DNA of 64,000 bases from the NCBI GenBank assembly GCA_963678705.1, contig OY783203.1:18086535-18150534 (forward strand), in the 5' to 3' direction. The stretch comes from Panorpa germanica (lineage: Eukaryota > Arthropoda > Insecta > Mecoptera > Panorpidae). Below, piece after piece: positions 10,271 to 21,022 of this stretch; position 1 is the first letter of the stretch; each line of letters begins with the position of its first letter. A program made the translations under genes and the position numbers. Below the pieces are notes generated by a model. That model searched no databases and was not told the DNA's origin. It was given only the letters and a program-made list of their open reading frames with translations.

Positions 10271-10940
10271 CGTATATTATATATTACGTTAAATAATACA
10301 TGAGTTTACATTTTGTGATTAGAGTGGTCTTTGTGGGAGATTTCTGATTATGTCACACGAATAATACTCAATTCAAATTTGACTGGTTAATCGGTTTGCC
10401 AAAGCCACAATACATATTCCAATCAGGGTTCTATTTTCTTAGATTTTCCTTTGTGATTTCGCTCATTCAGGAACACACTATGTTGTCATGCTGTTTAAGC
10501 CAGGGTAGTGTAGTAATATTAGTAAACAGTCTGCAATGTATGTTCTAGTACGTAAAATACTCATTACCGTTATGTGCTTTTATGTTATACCTCTCTCGTT
10601 TATATCTCCATCAGCCACCCTCCGGCCTCCACCCTCACCCGATTTGGGATTGGGGTTGAGTATGATATGATGTCGCGCACAGACTCCACCGCATTGACGA
10701 TATCAATACACGTCATACGCACATTTATTGTGTAATTTAATAAGCTTTATGATGTTTTTATTGTGTAATAATAATATTATTATTATTTTTATTGTCGTTT
10801 TTATTAATATTTAATTAAAAACGAAAATTGAATTTTGGTAAATGAATAATTTATAGTGTTTATCTTTGTATAGTGGTTTTCAAAATCTATTTATTCGAAT
10901 CAAAAAAGAAAAATTGTTTGTGAATGGCTAGGTTTATATT
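10271..10940. other. No gene recognised
   Basis: Unassigned AT-rich DNA with a slightly C-rich patch near 10610-10650. Confidence 0.5.
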
Positions 10941-10944
10941 AGAG

Positions 10945-11400
10945 GCATACTTATACAAAAGAAGTATATGGCGATGAATGTTTATCACGCGCACGTGTTT
11001 TTGAGTAGTATAAGCTATTCACGACCGGGTCGCCCTTGCACGTCAAAAACGCATGAAAATATCGAAAAAATTGGTAAATTGAAACTGTAAGAATTGATAA
11101 AGGATTCGTACGGCAAATTTGACATAATAACTTTAACATGCTAAAAGTGTGTGCCAAAATGTTGCCTAAAATTACATTATTCATCGGATCTTGTACCTTG
11201 CGACTTCAATCAGTGTGAAATTTTAATCAAAAAGGAACAAGATTTGAGTCCGTTAAAACTGTGAAAAAGAAAGCGGCACGCGTCCTAAAGTAGCTGACAG
11301 AAGAAGACTTCGAGTACTGTTTCGAACAATGGAAGTTTCTCATGGGGCGTTGTAGGGCTAGAGGAGAGGTGTATATTGCAGCTGATAATTATTAAATATT
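10945..11400 (+). pseudogene. Mariner transposase pseudogene, second lineage
   Basis: Frame-shifted reading on the plus strand gives pieces in the order expected for a mariner transposase. YGDECLSRARVFEWYKLF is the N-terminal helix-turn-helix region, SRPGRPCTSKTHENIEKI the linker, and MLKVCAKMLPK the start of the catalytic part. LVPCDFNQ contains the third catalytic acid, and KAARVLK, TEEDFEYCFEQWK and GRCRARGEVYIAADN form the C-terminus. The catalytic core between MLPK and LVPCDF is missing, and several stops and frameshifts are present. It belongs to a different mariner lineage from the CGAGGGT-ended copies, judging by the different C-terminus. No terminal repeats were identified. Confidence 0.85.
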
Positions 11401-11841
11401 TGTGAAATCAAAATAAAATGTTTTACAGCGTCAGTCTCGTTATTTAACAGCCGCTCCTCGAATCATATTCGTCTCGTAGAGCTCATTATATGAAAATCTG
11501 GAAATACTGAAGTAGCTACATTACTCTCCTTTGTTTATCATTAGAAATAATTGACTTAAAAACTTTTAATTAAATTTACATAGTGCTAACTGTTTTTTTT
11601 CTTTGCTGTTAATTCTTATTTAATTTTTTTTTACTAAATTATGAAAATTTTAAATGAAAAAACAAAATAACCTTTCTTTATTTCATAAATTAATTACTAA
11701 GTTACTTTTTAATTAACGTAATTGACTTTTTAAAGAAAGTTTCATAAGACTAACTGACTTAGGGGCAATTTTTTTCAATAGTCTTTTAACTCTGATTTAT
11801 TATAAACCTTGGTTAATACTTATTTTTTAAATATATATTTG
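11401..11841. other. No gene recognised
   Basis: AT-rich DNA with T and A tracts, no match noticed. Confidence 0.45.
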
Positions 11842-11900
11842 AGTGCATCAACTTTCAAAGCTAATGACTACACAAGAAAAAAAAAATTTATCTCATTTTG
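11842..11900. repeat. Short LINE 3' tip joined to family B scrap
   Basis: TTTGAGTGCATCAACTTTCAAAGC is the 3' tip of the I-like LINE (minus orientation). It is followed by ATGACTACACAAG and TTTATCTCATTTTGT, which match the inner arm of family B (24640-24682). The next element, a TTAA-type MITE, begins within this scrap. Confidence 0.55.
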
Positions 11901-12371
11901 TATTCCCACTCACTGTTTTGATATAGATAGATATAGATAGATTTACGTTTTTATTTAATATTTTTATCTAGATTTTTATCTAGGTTTTCAGAATAGGCAT
12001 TCCTTGTCACATTCGTGTTTTAATTTGAGTTTAGTTAATTTAGTTGGTGCGCATGCGTCGTTAGTAATATAAATTTTGACAGTCACCAATTGGAGAAAAT
12101 TAAATGTGGAATATTTAAAATTGCTGTTTTTAATAACAATTAGTAATAGGAATTGTTCTTACTTCTTTATTTTTGACAAACTGATCAAACTCAAAAAACT
12201 GAAAAATAAATTCTACTCCATTTTGTCACATTTTGGAGGTTATAATATAATATACTTTTTTTTTTAAATTTACTACTTTTAATTTAGAAACATTACCCTT
12301 TGTAGGGTTCTTAAAAAAAACAAAGAAAACGTAAATTAAATACAAAATAAGTGAGTAGGAATGATACTTAA
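11896..12371. mobile_element. TTAA-flanked MITE, copy A
   Basis: The left end ATTCCCACTCACTGTTTTGATAT and the right end, reverse-complemented (TTAAGTATCATTCCTACTCACTTATTTTGTATTTAATTTACG), are an inverted pair. The interior matches the copies at 23452-23891 and 32966-33510 (GGTTTTCAGAATAGGCATTCCTTGTCACATT; AATTGCTGTTTTTAATAACAATTAGTAATA). The right edge carries TTAA; the left TTAA is lost. A (GATA)n expansion lies at 11930-11942. The frame 12076-12267 is inside the repeat. Confidence 0.75.
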
Positions 12372-13039
12372 GCAGACGTTAAATAGAACAAAAAACTTTT
12401 GAATCGAAGACATACCTGAGAAGACCTCGGATGATACAGTACAAATATATTTATTCAAACAATCATCAATAATTCATAAGCCGTGAAATCAATGCTGCTT
12501 GTACGCAACTTAATATCGGTTGATTATTTATTTAAGCGGTAAATGTAGAAAAGTAAATATTTCCCACGAGAAAGAAAGAGACAGAAGGTGGTGATGTGTT
12601 ATACTCGTAATTCTGCTAAAGTAAAAAAGTAGTGAAAGGCCCGGGCTGTGTGTCTGTGGACAAAAAGTCTCATTGCGTCTATAGCCACGTGTTAAATGGC
12701 TTGTTGACCTATCGCTATTTTCCACGGGGAATTTAAAAGTGGCCTGTGATATCTAGCAGTGAAACAGAGACGGAGAAAAAGTATTACTAGTACTAAAAGT
12801 AACTGAAGGTTATATTATTCTATATACTGGTTCAATAATTGCTCTTATGTCAACAAAATAATATCTTTTTTATCTACAATATTTTTTATTTTTACTCGAA
12901 CTCATTTTGGGAAAAGTGAAACAACAAGAAAAGATTAAAGTAATTTGCTTCATTTGTTTTTAATTTATTGTCGATTTATTTTCTTTCATCGACATTGTCG
13001 GTTTATATCTATCATTGACAACGAATAAATTATACCATA
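12372..13039. other. No gene recognised
   Basis: Unassigned AT-rich DNA. The minus-strand frame at 12528-12725 lacks recognisable motifs. Confidence 0.45.
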
Positions 13040-13150
13040 GCATAGTAATTTAACTTAATTTAATAATAATCAAAAACATAAATCAATCAAAACCAGAAAA
13101 TATCGTACCTGTCTGGGACTTGTACTCGAAGTCACAGAAGCCTGGTGAAG
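13040..13150 (-). repeat. Degenerate SINE fragment
   Basis: CAAAACCAGAAAATATCGTACCTGTCTGGGACTTGTACTCGAAGTCACAGAAGCCTGGTG matches the SINE body-head junction with many substitutions. It is an old copy ending close to the Harbinger-like MITE. Confidence 0.5.
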
Positions 13151-13188
13151 CACGTGTTATATACTACATTGCGTGTAATAAAATCTTA

Positions 13189-13568
13189 GGCCGTCTGCAC
13201 ACGGGTCGACTGATTGCAAACTAGCCGCGCAACGAAGTTTCCAACGAGAAGCGAGCCGTGTTTCGAGACTCTATAGAATTTTTAACAATAGCATAATAGG
13301 GGATTTTATTGTGTCGTATTATGTATGTATTTAAATACTTTTGAAAAGTATTTGTGCACATCTCTGCTCATAATGTCACCATCAATAGCATGCAACGTAA
13401 TTGCTCTGCAAAACACACGAAACACAGTCGCTCAAAATCAATTTCAAATCAGTTTAGTTTCGTTCGTGCTGTGTGCGTTCTCTCACTAACAACAAAGTTC
13501 CATTCTCATTCGGTTCGGGCAGATTCGGGGCTCATTTTTGCAATCAGTCGACCCATGTTCGGGCGGCA
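13189..13568. mobile_element. PIF/Harbinger-like MITE, copy 1
   Basis: The left end is GGCCGTCTGCACACGGGTCGACTGATTGCAAA. The right end, reverse-complemented, is TGCCGCCCGAACATGGGTCGACTGATTGCAAA. TTA flanks both sides (13186-13188, 13569-13571). Copies with the same core (GACTCTATAGAATTTTTAACA, TATTTAAATACTTTT, GTTCGGGCAGATTCGGGGCTC) are at 37640-38025 and, truncated, at 52634-52969. The open frame 13354-13572 runs through it and is not coding. Confidence 0.82.
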
Positions 13569-14597
13569 TTAGTCGATTTTTCCTCCATTCCTAGAGGCCT
13601 GGAGGATCATCCTAACTATATTTATCACTGAAGTGGGTCCGTCCGGGTCATACAGAGTGACATACGTGGTGTATGAGTAGTGGGCAAACCGAATACTTTT
13701 TACCATTGGCACAAGGAGAAGTGCAATATCAACGGGAACCCCCATTCGCATACCACCCGACCATAATCCGGGCAAGCATGAAACTGAACAAAACAGCCTG
13801 TGGTAAATGCCTGTTGTTTATATATACAATTACTTAATTTACGCAAATGGCTGATTTCGAACAGGTCCTTGCTTTTATGAAACAAAATATGTATTTAAGG
13901 TTAAAATATAAAATTATATATCACACAATGTTTGTTAGGTGAATATAATGTCAGATTACGTAAAGTTAATATTACATCAATTTACATTTTGTGTCTAGTG
14001 GAAAAATTGGCATCCACCTGTCAAACGGTGCTAACGGTCCATCCGGCTCGAAGGACCAAATGTTAATGAAAATTTCGATGTTAATATTTACACTTGTTTA
14101 TTTATTTGTAGAGTGTATTCATTATAGTTAGAAACTTATTAAAAATACGACTTAGTATTGGAAGTGACATTATTGAGATAACTTGATACTTATTTGTTGC
14201 TACTTTAGAGTTTTTGCTAGATGAAAGAGAGCAACTCTGATAAACGTTCTGAAGTGCTACTCCCTGTATTTGCCGTGTCAGTAGCCAAAAAAGGAAATTA
14301 CTTTATTTGTCTACCTACAGTGAGAAAACTGTATTGATGTTGTCTACTTCTTTGGTAGGAGCTTAACTTTCAGATTTTTAAACCTTTAAATGAAGAATAA
14401 TACACAAACAATATGTATAAGTCAAATAGGACTAGATTTAACTGAATTTGGCACAAATTAGAAAAGAGGTCAATAGTCCCCAACCGAGTAATTTCTCACA
14501 AATATTAATAATCTGTTTTTCTCTATAACTTGGCATTCAATTACTATTAGCACATATTATTTATCAAGTAGCTAAAGTATGACACTGTGTGTTCAAT
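13569..14597. other. No gene; GC-richer block of unknown origin at 13580-13800
   Basis: Directly right of the Harbinger-like MITE lies a block less AT-rich than its surroundings. Its minus-strand frame (13569-13775) reads PDGPTSVINIVRMILQASRN near its end. I do not recognise it and it may be a repeat. The remaining sequence to 14597 shows nothing. Confidence 0.4.
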
Positions 14598-14664
14598 ATA
14601 AACCCAGTAGGAGGTCGTCGGTGATAGGACTCAGCATTGGAAATAGACCGACGTTAAATAAAAA
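14598..14664 (+). repeat. SINE 3' tail, sense
   Basis: GTAGGAGGTCGTCGGTGATAGGACTCAGCATTGGAAATAGACCGACGTTAAATAAA is the 3' end of the SINE family in sense orientation; upstream parts are missing. Confidence 0.65.
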
Positions 14665-15282
14665 ATAGTTGAATTAATAAAAAAAATATTTATAGTGAAA
14701 GAAAACCGTAAAAATAGTTTAACACGTTCGTTCGCTACTGTAGTTCCGTAATTCTGTAACATATTATGTATTGAGTACAATATCCCTGGGTCTTGGGGGT
14801 CGACGACTTCCTGGAGGAAGGTAGCTGACGCATGGAACATAAAGCACAAAGCACTACAATCTGATTACGTTCATTGAAAATAAATTCTCTTTTCTCTGAT
14901 TCTCAAGGTTTGACCCTATTGGCTATTGTTCAGTTTTAGTCTGAGACGTTGTTCCGAAATTAGTCTCACTTTGCTCAAGATGTTTTTCGAACAGTAATTA
15001 CTCCTTCGGGCTGTATTTTAAATACGTCATAGTATAATAATAACAACTATGTCATCATATGTACAGAATTTAAAAAATATCTACGCATACTGGCAAAGCG
15101 CGAACATAGCTAATATTAGTATTTACCGTTATTAGAATGGTGGTTCGTGTTCGTGCACCGAATGTTTGTCCTGCGATCACGAACTATGTGTAGGCAGATA
15201 TTATACGCGAATTTCGAACATTCGTACGCAAATTTATAAACCTGGGGCAAGCATTAGTTCTTGTGTTAATGTTCTGTACTTT
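14665..15282. other. No gene recognised
   Basis: Unassigned. A short region at 15075-15240 contains GCGAACATAGC, TGTTCGTGC and CGAATTTCGAACATTCG words suggestive of a small inverted structure, but I could not define ends. Confidence 0.4.
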
Positions 15283-15537
15283 TGTGATTTTGCCCCTGTG
15301 TTCTTAACCTGAAGAAATGGTTTGGGCGGTAATAAATTTTGGTCTAACAAAGAGGTCATCACTAAAATCACTGAAACAAACGCCTATTTTGAGGGCCTTG
15401 AGAAAAACCATTATTTGGAAGAAATAAAAGAAATTGGAGAAACGCTGAACTAAATGTATCGAGCTTAAAGAAGACTATGTTGAGAAATAAAGCACTTTTT
15501 CAAAAAAAAAAGTCACTGAATTATCAAACTACCCTCG
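15283..15537 (+). pseudogene. Mariner 3' fragment (CGAGGGT lineage)
   Basis: It is collinear with the 3' half of the element at 7830-8241: ACCTGAAGAAATGGTTTGGGCGG, AACGCCTATTTTGAGGGCCTTG, TGTATCGAGCTTAAAG and GACTATGTTGAGAAATAAA. It ends in the terminal repeat AGTCACTGAATTATCAAACTACCCTCG followed by TA. It retains a segment (ACTAAAATCACTGAAACAAACGCC) deleted from the 7.8-kb copy. Stops are present and the left end is gone. Confidence 0.8.
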
Positions 15538-16326
15538 TATAATGTTGAACCAGTGGAGACACCTTCTAACAGAATTTGCTTCCCTCTTTACTTACGCTTT
15601 GCGTATATTACGTTTATTAATATTCCTAACATCGTTTAGCACAATTCAGAGCCCTAGCCTTGGCACCAGCATCAGCACCAACACCAGCACCAGCCAGCAT
15701 GTAATTAATAATTTTTACAACGTTTATGCATATTTACCGTAACTAGATGTAATCTTACTCCAGTTTAATTATAATAGCATTAAGTTTTAATTATAGCAAA
15801 GTTTAAGTCAAGTTTCACGTTGTCGAGTTGCGGGTTGCCTATTGTCATTACAAGGAGCAATGTGTGTGTGTATGTATATGTGTACAGTGTTTTAGTCCTC
15901 CACAGCTGTCGTTTGGGCCCCAACAATTTAAACAAAAGGTCCTCCGAATCAAGATTACGTTCCAAGCAAGGATTGAAATTTTAATTCAGTTTTCGGTAAA
16001 CCTTGAATCTAAATGCAATTTAATTAAGCAAAAGAGAATGGTCTTGAATAATTGTATTATATAATTTAGCTGTTTATTTTGGAGTGGGATAAATTTACTT
16101 TTGTCTCACAAAAGGGAGACTGATGGGACTTCTACAAACTACATTAGATAGAGCGACTCAAACAGCCAACAAAGTAAAGGACTTGCTATGAGAAGTTTCC
16201 GTAGCCTGTTCAAATCAACGTTTCGTCGCTTGGATTCTGACAGGTGAAGTGGTTTCGCGTAGCACATACCAGAGACATTTCATACGAACGACTGTAAATT
16301 TTTCAAACTCTTTAGGTACTATGAAC
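15538..16326. other. No gene; short GCACCA-type repeat
   Basis: At 15661-15700 there is an imperfect run of CACCAGCAC/CATCAGCAC units. A short CTCCACAGCTGTCG patch follows near 15900. The frames at 15542-15742 and 15828-16064 have no motif. Confidence 0.45.
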
Positions 16327-17819
16327 CAGGGCTGCGAGTCAGTAAAAAAACATTCGACTCCGACTTCGGATAATTTTATTCATCCGACTCCGTCCAAATT
16401 CAATACTAAGATATTTTGGGGTATGTGCAATATAAAAAAGAAATATATATTTATAAAATATACCCGCTAACAAGACCGTATGTCTTGTTATTCAAGGTTT
16501 ATCTAACACAATAAATGTTGTTGGTTACGTAATCGATTTTACCTAACATGCAATGTTTTGTTACCTATTTTTACTGCTTTTTGAGAAGTAAATCTATCCT
16601 TTTTGCGCATTACCATACTGGCAAAACTTCTTAAGGAGATCACGTAAATATTTTTATGTTCTTAACAATGCTCTTTGACCTATTTACTCGTATTTTATTA
16701 AATTGAATTATTTATTCGTATTTTAAACACTTAAAATGAAACTAATTTTAGATTAAATATTACTACGTTGTGCTTAAGAAAAGATATTCACCATTCATAC
16801 CATTAATATTTTATGTTTAGTGGATTGATTAAAATAAAATTGAAATGAATTTAAAAAACCTCTTGGGTATTGTAAAAGTGATAACTATCAACAACAACAA
16901 TTTATGAAATATGGCTCTTGTTTAGAAATAGTATGCATAATTTCTTTTTATTGCTAGTTTTCCTGAAGTATTGTACCATTTTGGAATCCTGAAGAGTTGC
17001 ACCAATTTTTAAAAAAACTTGCCATAGTAGTGTTCATACTTTTTTTTACACCACGATGAGTTAAAGTGGACTGAAAGTAAAAATCTTTAAAAAATTTAGG
17101 GGAAAAAATAATTTCGATTGATTTTTGTGTAAAAACTACTAGCATTCTAGGATTTTTAATGGTTGTTGTGGATAGCAGTGCTATTTAAAATCCGAAATAT
17201 TTGAAAAATTGTGGTCTTGGTAGTTAAAAACATCTTAAGGTGTTTCAATTTTCGAAAGATTTTTATTTTTTTTGTAATTTCTAAACAAAATGGGATAAAT
17301 TCTTTTTTTCTTGTGTAGTCATGAGCAGGACCACCCTCTGGTGCCCGCTTATCGTTGAATTTTGGGATACCCTGTATATTAAGATTCCATTTTACCCTGT
17401 GCGAATTTGTAAATTTTATTTATCTTCAGATTTTATTTTATTCAGTCTAAATTTATCTCAGCGATCTATCAAATTGATCGATTAAATCTGCTATTGATAA
17501 TACATACAATTATCCATTTTCTCGTAGTGTACACCTTAATTTGGGCTCTGAACAATATTTTAAATTCTAGAAATGTATATTATATGTACTGATAAAGTTG
17601 ACTATCAGGATCTCAAATGTGATTTCTTTAAATAGTCGCAATATTATTGAAGATGTTAACAATTTAAAAACAGTTATTTAAAGAACCAGAATTAATTATT
17701 TTTTAATTTATAATATTTAAATATTTTCATAACATACTAGAAAGTTCAAGCCGAAGTCGGAGTCGGAGTCGGTACAATTTTACCTCCTCTGACTCCTCGT
17801 ATCCGACTCCACAACCCTG
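16327..17819. mobile_element. hAT-type element carrying a nested family B element
   Basis: The left end CAGGGCTGCGAGTCAG followed by CGACTCCGACTTCGG and the right end, reverse-complemented (CAGGGTTGTGGAGTCGG followed by AGGAGTCAGAGG), belong to the widely found hAT type with GAGTCGGAGTCGG subterminal repeats. The immediate 8-bp flanks (CTATGAAC and TTAAGCAC) match at only 5 of 8 positions, so the TSD is eroded or the pairing is coincidental. A family-B element occupies 16855-17374. No transposase remains. Confidence 0.7.
16855..17374. mobile_element. Family B element, copy 2
   Basis: It matches copy 1 at 3.3-4.0 kb and the complete copy at 24593-25035. The right end is CTTATCGTTGAATTTTGGGATACCCTG followed by TA. 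The left part (GGGTATTGTAAAAGTGATAACTATC) is shared with copy 1 but not with the 24.6-kb copy, which is therefore internally deleted or rearranged. The minus-strand frame 16954-17145 is not supported as coding. Confidence 0.7.
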
Positions 17820-18654
17820 TTAAGCACTTTACTAGTCTGAGTGTCTCGATAATTACTGGTTTAAGAGCACTCTTCGGGATATGTGACCATGAACAGAACA
17901 ATTACTTTCTATAATTAAAACATTGTTATCATTTACATTACACATTTGTCAAATAAATGATTAATTGTCAGAAAAAATGACACATAAAGTATTTTTTCAT
18001 TTAAAACACACCGTATAAACAACAACAAATTAAAAGAGATTATGAAAATAAACCCTAAGCTTTATTAAGCGGCCCTGTTCGTAAATTTTCCACAAAAAAA
18101 ACCCCTAAACACCGTACCTACTTAACATTCTTGACAAGGCTGAGGCTAAGACAGTTTTAAAAGAGAATTTGTTGGTTATAAAAAGACGTTGGAATTTTAT
18201 CCATCCCAAAGCGCCTGAGCCCACAACCTGTTGACAGCTGGAGCTCTAAGCTCTGCTAGAAAGCGGTGCGGGTTTTATCCGTTTTTATAACGTTGTGTGA
18301 CACTCTAAGCTCCCCCACTAATGCCTGGATGCTTGGCCTGACTGATTTTACTGGGAAAATAAAACCCCGGGATCTGAGTGCTAGGTACGAGTATATATGA
18401 ACATGCTAAGAAAATCTGAATTGAATTCGAAATTTTAAATCAATTCTCTTCTAATACCTTTTACGAAGAAATATGGGTCATTCCATTTGAAGGATCAGAA
18501 AAATAAAATAAGATGATTATTATTGGCTTCCGCAGTGAATAGGAAGTGACAAAATTATATACCATATGTATCGCTAAAATGGCCCATACGTTACCGACCA
18601 TGTATTCCGGAAAACTGCTGCGTAGTATATTGGAATGTAATGTGTGTATATATC
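17820..18654. other. No gene recognised
   Basis: A less AT-rich patch at 18120-18380 contains GGAGCTCTAAGCTCTGC and CCCCGGGATCTGAG but no readable protein or repeat match. Confidence 0.45.
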
Positions 18655-19310
18655 TTCTTATATTATAATGTTCCAGGTGTATATTTATATGTTTATTTGT
18701 TTATATGCGTCAGCGATTAGTATGGGGGCTCGAAAACGGTTAAGCGCATTTTCTTGAAAATTGTCTGTTTCGTAGAGAAAAAAATTCTAAGACTTTTGGC
18801 GTCCTCGGATTTTCCCCTATATTTCCTGGAAACCCGTAATTTTGGAAAAACTAAAAAAAAAATTTTTTGCTCCATAACTTTTAAATCGTAAAAGATAGAA
18901 AGTTGAAATTTGGTATGTGTATTACGGTGTTCAATGCTAACATTTTTTGAAAATTAGAAATTGAAGAATTGCAAAAGGGGGTGTTGAGAAGGTAGAGGCC
19001 CGGTAGGAAACTTTGGAGAAAACTCAAATTTTGGATTACTTAATAATGAAATATGTTATTAAAAAAAAAATTCAAAATTTTTATTTGGAGGCACGGGGGC
19101 GGTTTTTGCCGAGGGTAAAAATGGGATTAGAAAGTTAATTTACTAATGTACCTAATTTACAAATCGAAAAAAAAATCCTACATTTTGAAAAAAAGTTGGT
19201 CAAATAATGACACATTGAAAAAAATATTTATTTTTTTAGTCAGTTTATATGAAAAATTATTTGTTGTATGTAAAAAAAATATGGAACGAGTTTAATATTT
19301 CAATTTAAGG
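18655..19310. repeat. Dispersed repeat family A, copy 2 (longest)
   Basis: It begins TATTATAATGTTCCAGGTGTATATTTATATG. It continues through GACTTTTGGCGTCCTCGGAT, CCCGTAATTTTGGAAAAAC, GTATTACGGTGTTCAATG, GAGGCACGGGGGCGGTTTTTGCCGAGGG and ATATGGAACGAGTTTAA. The three copies in the window share these landmarks. No long open frame or terminal inverted repeat is visible. Confidence 0.7.
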
Positions 19311-19312
19311 TT

Positions 19313-19515
19313 GATGTTTTCTGAACTATATTCAATTGAAATAATAATACCCATATACTTGACCGTGAAATTTCCATTTTTTAAAACTAATTATTTCGGA
19401 AACCTACCCTTATTTAATTTTTAAATTAATGATTGACTATCGTAGAACAAATTTACAAAGTTTCAACAGGTTCTCCATTCTTTATTACTTTACAAGGATC
19501 TCCTTAATATATAAA
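19313..19515 (+). repeat. Dispersed repeat family D, copy 1
   Basis: It is inverted relative to 39600-39830, sharing GATGTTTTCTGAAC, TTGAAATAATAAT, AAACTAATTATTTC, ACTATCGTAGAACA.ATTTACAAA and TTCTCCATTCTTTA.TACTT followed by ATCTCCTTAA. No coding sense detected. It abuts family A directly. Confidence 0.65.
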
Positions 19516-20123
19516 AATACTGTTTAATAAAAGTGCAAAAAGTGACTTTTTTCTGTGGATACTAAAGACCGTGCATTTTCAGTTACCTAGTTATAGTACT
19601 CAACTAACGATGTAATACACCCCCTGTCAAATTTTCTGCGGACGCCTTTTGTTTTTAGCCATTGTATCACGAAGGCGCTAAAGTAAACAACGAAAGAAGT
19701 ACGCTTATAATTTTTGTGTAATTGTTGTTCATATTTGTTCGTAATTAATTACCGTTGTGTTTTAATTACAATGGGTTCCCATTGTTCACGTTGAACAGTA
19801 TAAAAGAAACAAAAAATAATCCCTGAGGATTTTGTTATTTATTTGGAAGTGCCATTAATTATTATTGTATATATTTATATAAAATATTGAACATTGTTTC
19901 ATAATAAATAAAATTAGGAGAGAGATAAAATATATAGAAATAGAAGCGAAGGAAAGAGATAACGAATCGCTTGTATTTACAGTGCTTCTATTTCCTTCAA
20001 TAGCTATAGTTAATTTTTGTAACAATTTATCTTTTTCGTAGAAAGTTTTACAATTAAAATGGTTTTTGTTAAGGGAGTTAACTGAAAATTAAGTCTAATA
20101 TTACAAGTTATTTATTTTATCTA
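19516..20123. other. No gene recognised
   Basis: AT-rich, unassigned. Confidence 0.45.
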
Positions 20124-20300
20124 ATTGCAATGCTGAGTTCTATCACTGGCGACCTCATAATAAGTTTATGATTAGGTAAACATATAATTAATTTAAATTT
20201 GATAACAACCTAATCTAGAGAATATAGCGCTGGTCCGGGAATCGAACTCGAACCCAGAACAGCGTTAAGTATAATGTTCTCGACCACGGTAATTATATAT
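20124..20300 (-). mobile_element. tRNA-derived SINE copy, internally shortened
   Basis: The 3' end GCTGAGTTCTATCACTGGCGACCTC joins directly to AATAAGTTTATGATTAGG, lacking the middle body. The head keeps GAGTTCGATTCCCGGACCAGCGC on the minus strand (box B). The remainder of the head is diverged. Confidence 0.75.
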
Positions 20301-20742
20301 TAGCGCTTCGCCCCATCGCAAAGTGACGTGTATTTAATATTTGTGATTAAATTTAAAGTTTGCAGTTAGTTTGATCTTAAGTACCATTCCCACTCAATGA
20401 GTTTTTTAGAGTTAATTTAATGTTTTAACCTAAAATGCGCACATACTAAATTTCAACTTTGTAGCTCTTTTGATTTTACCCATATTACTAACTTTGGTTT
20501 GCTATTAACTTAAATTTTTGTTTTTCAAGTATTGTAAAATGTACGCGATCAATGTTTATCTTTTCCATTTCATCAGAAATTTGCGAAATAATTAATTTTT
20601 TGAATTTTACAGTTCTTCCAGAATAACATTTTCCAGAAAAATTCAGAGAACACTTCAATTGTCTTCTACAATATAATTCTTCTACAAAATTTTAATTCGA
20701 TTTTGATACATATATATCCTATGTGTTTTCCATATAAAAAGT
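20301..20742. other. No gene; possible left end of a TTAA-type element
   Basis: At 20378-20400, CTTAAGTACCATTCCCACTCAATGAGTTTTT resembles the TTAA-MITE terminus, but the interior and a right end could not be matched. The remainder is unassigned. Confidence 0.4.
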
Positions 20743-21022
20743 CAGTGTCGTAGCTTCCGCCGTATATGATACAGAGCCCCCGGGCTACAGGGGCCCAAAA
20801 CGTGTGTAAGCAAAGATTAGTAGAATGTTATTCACAATCTCACTAAAACTCTAAGGCCGTGCTTAGCTTAGTTCTTAGGAGTATTAATTGTAAGTAATAA
20901 TATATAATCAATATATAATTATGTTAAATCAATGCGAGCGTTTTGTGAGAAATCTTTACCCATCATTTTGGCTCCCCAACAAATTTTGATACAGGGCCCG
21001 TCTAAGGCACGCTGCGTTACTG
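20743..21022. mobile_element. hAT-type MITE, 280 bp
   Basis: The left terminus CAGTGTCGTAGC and the right terminus, reverse-complemented (CAGTAACGCAGCGTGCC), are hAT-like. The subterminal GATACAGAGCCC/GATACAGGGCCC blocks sit in the expected positions. Flanks TAAAAAGT (20735-20742) and TAAAAAAT (21023-21030) agree at 7 of 8 bases. Confidence 0.75.
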
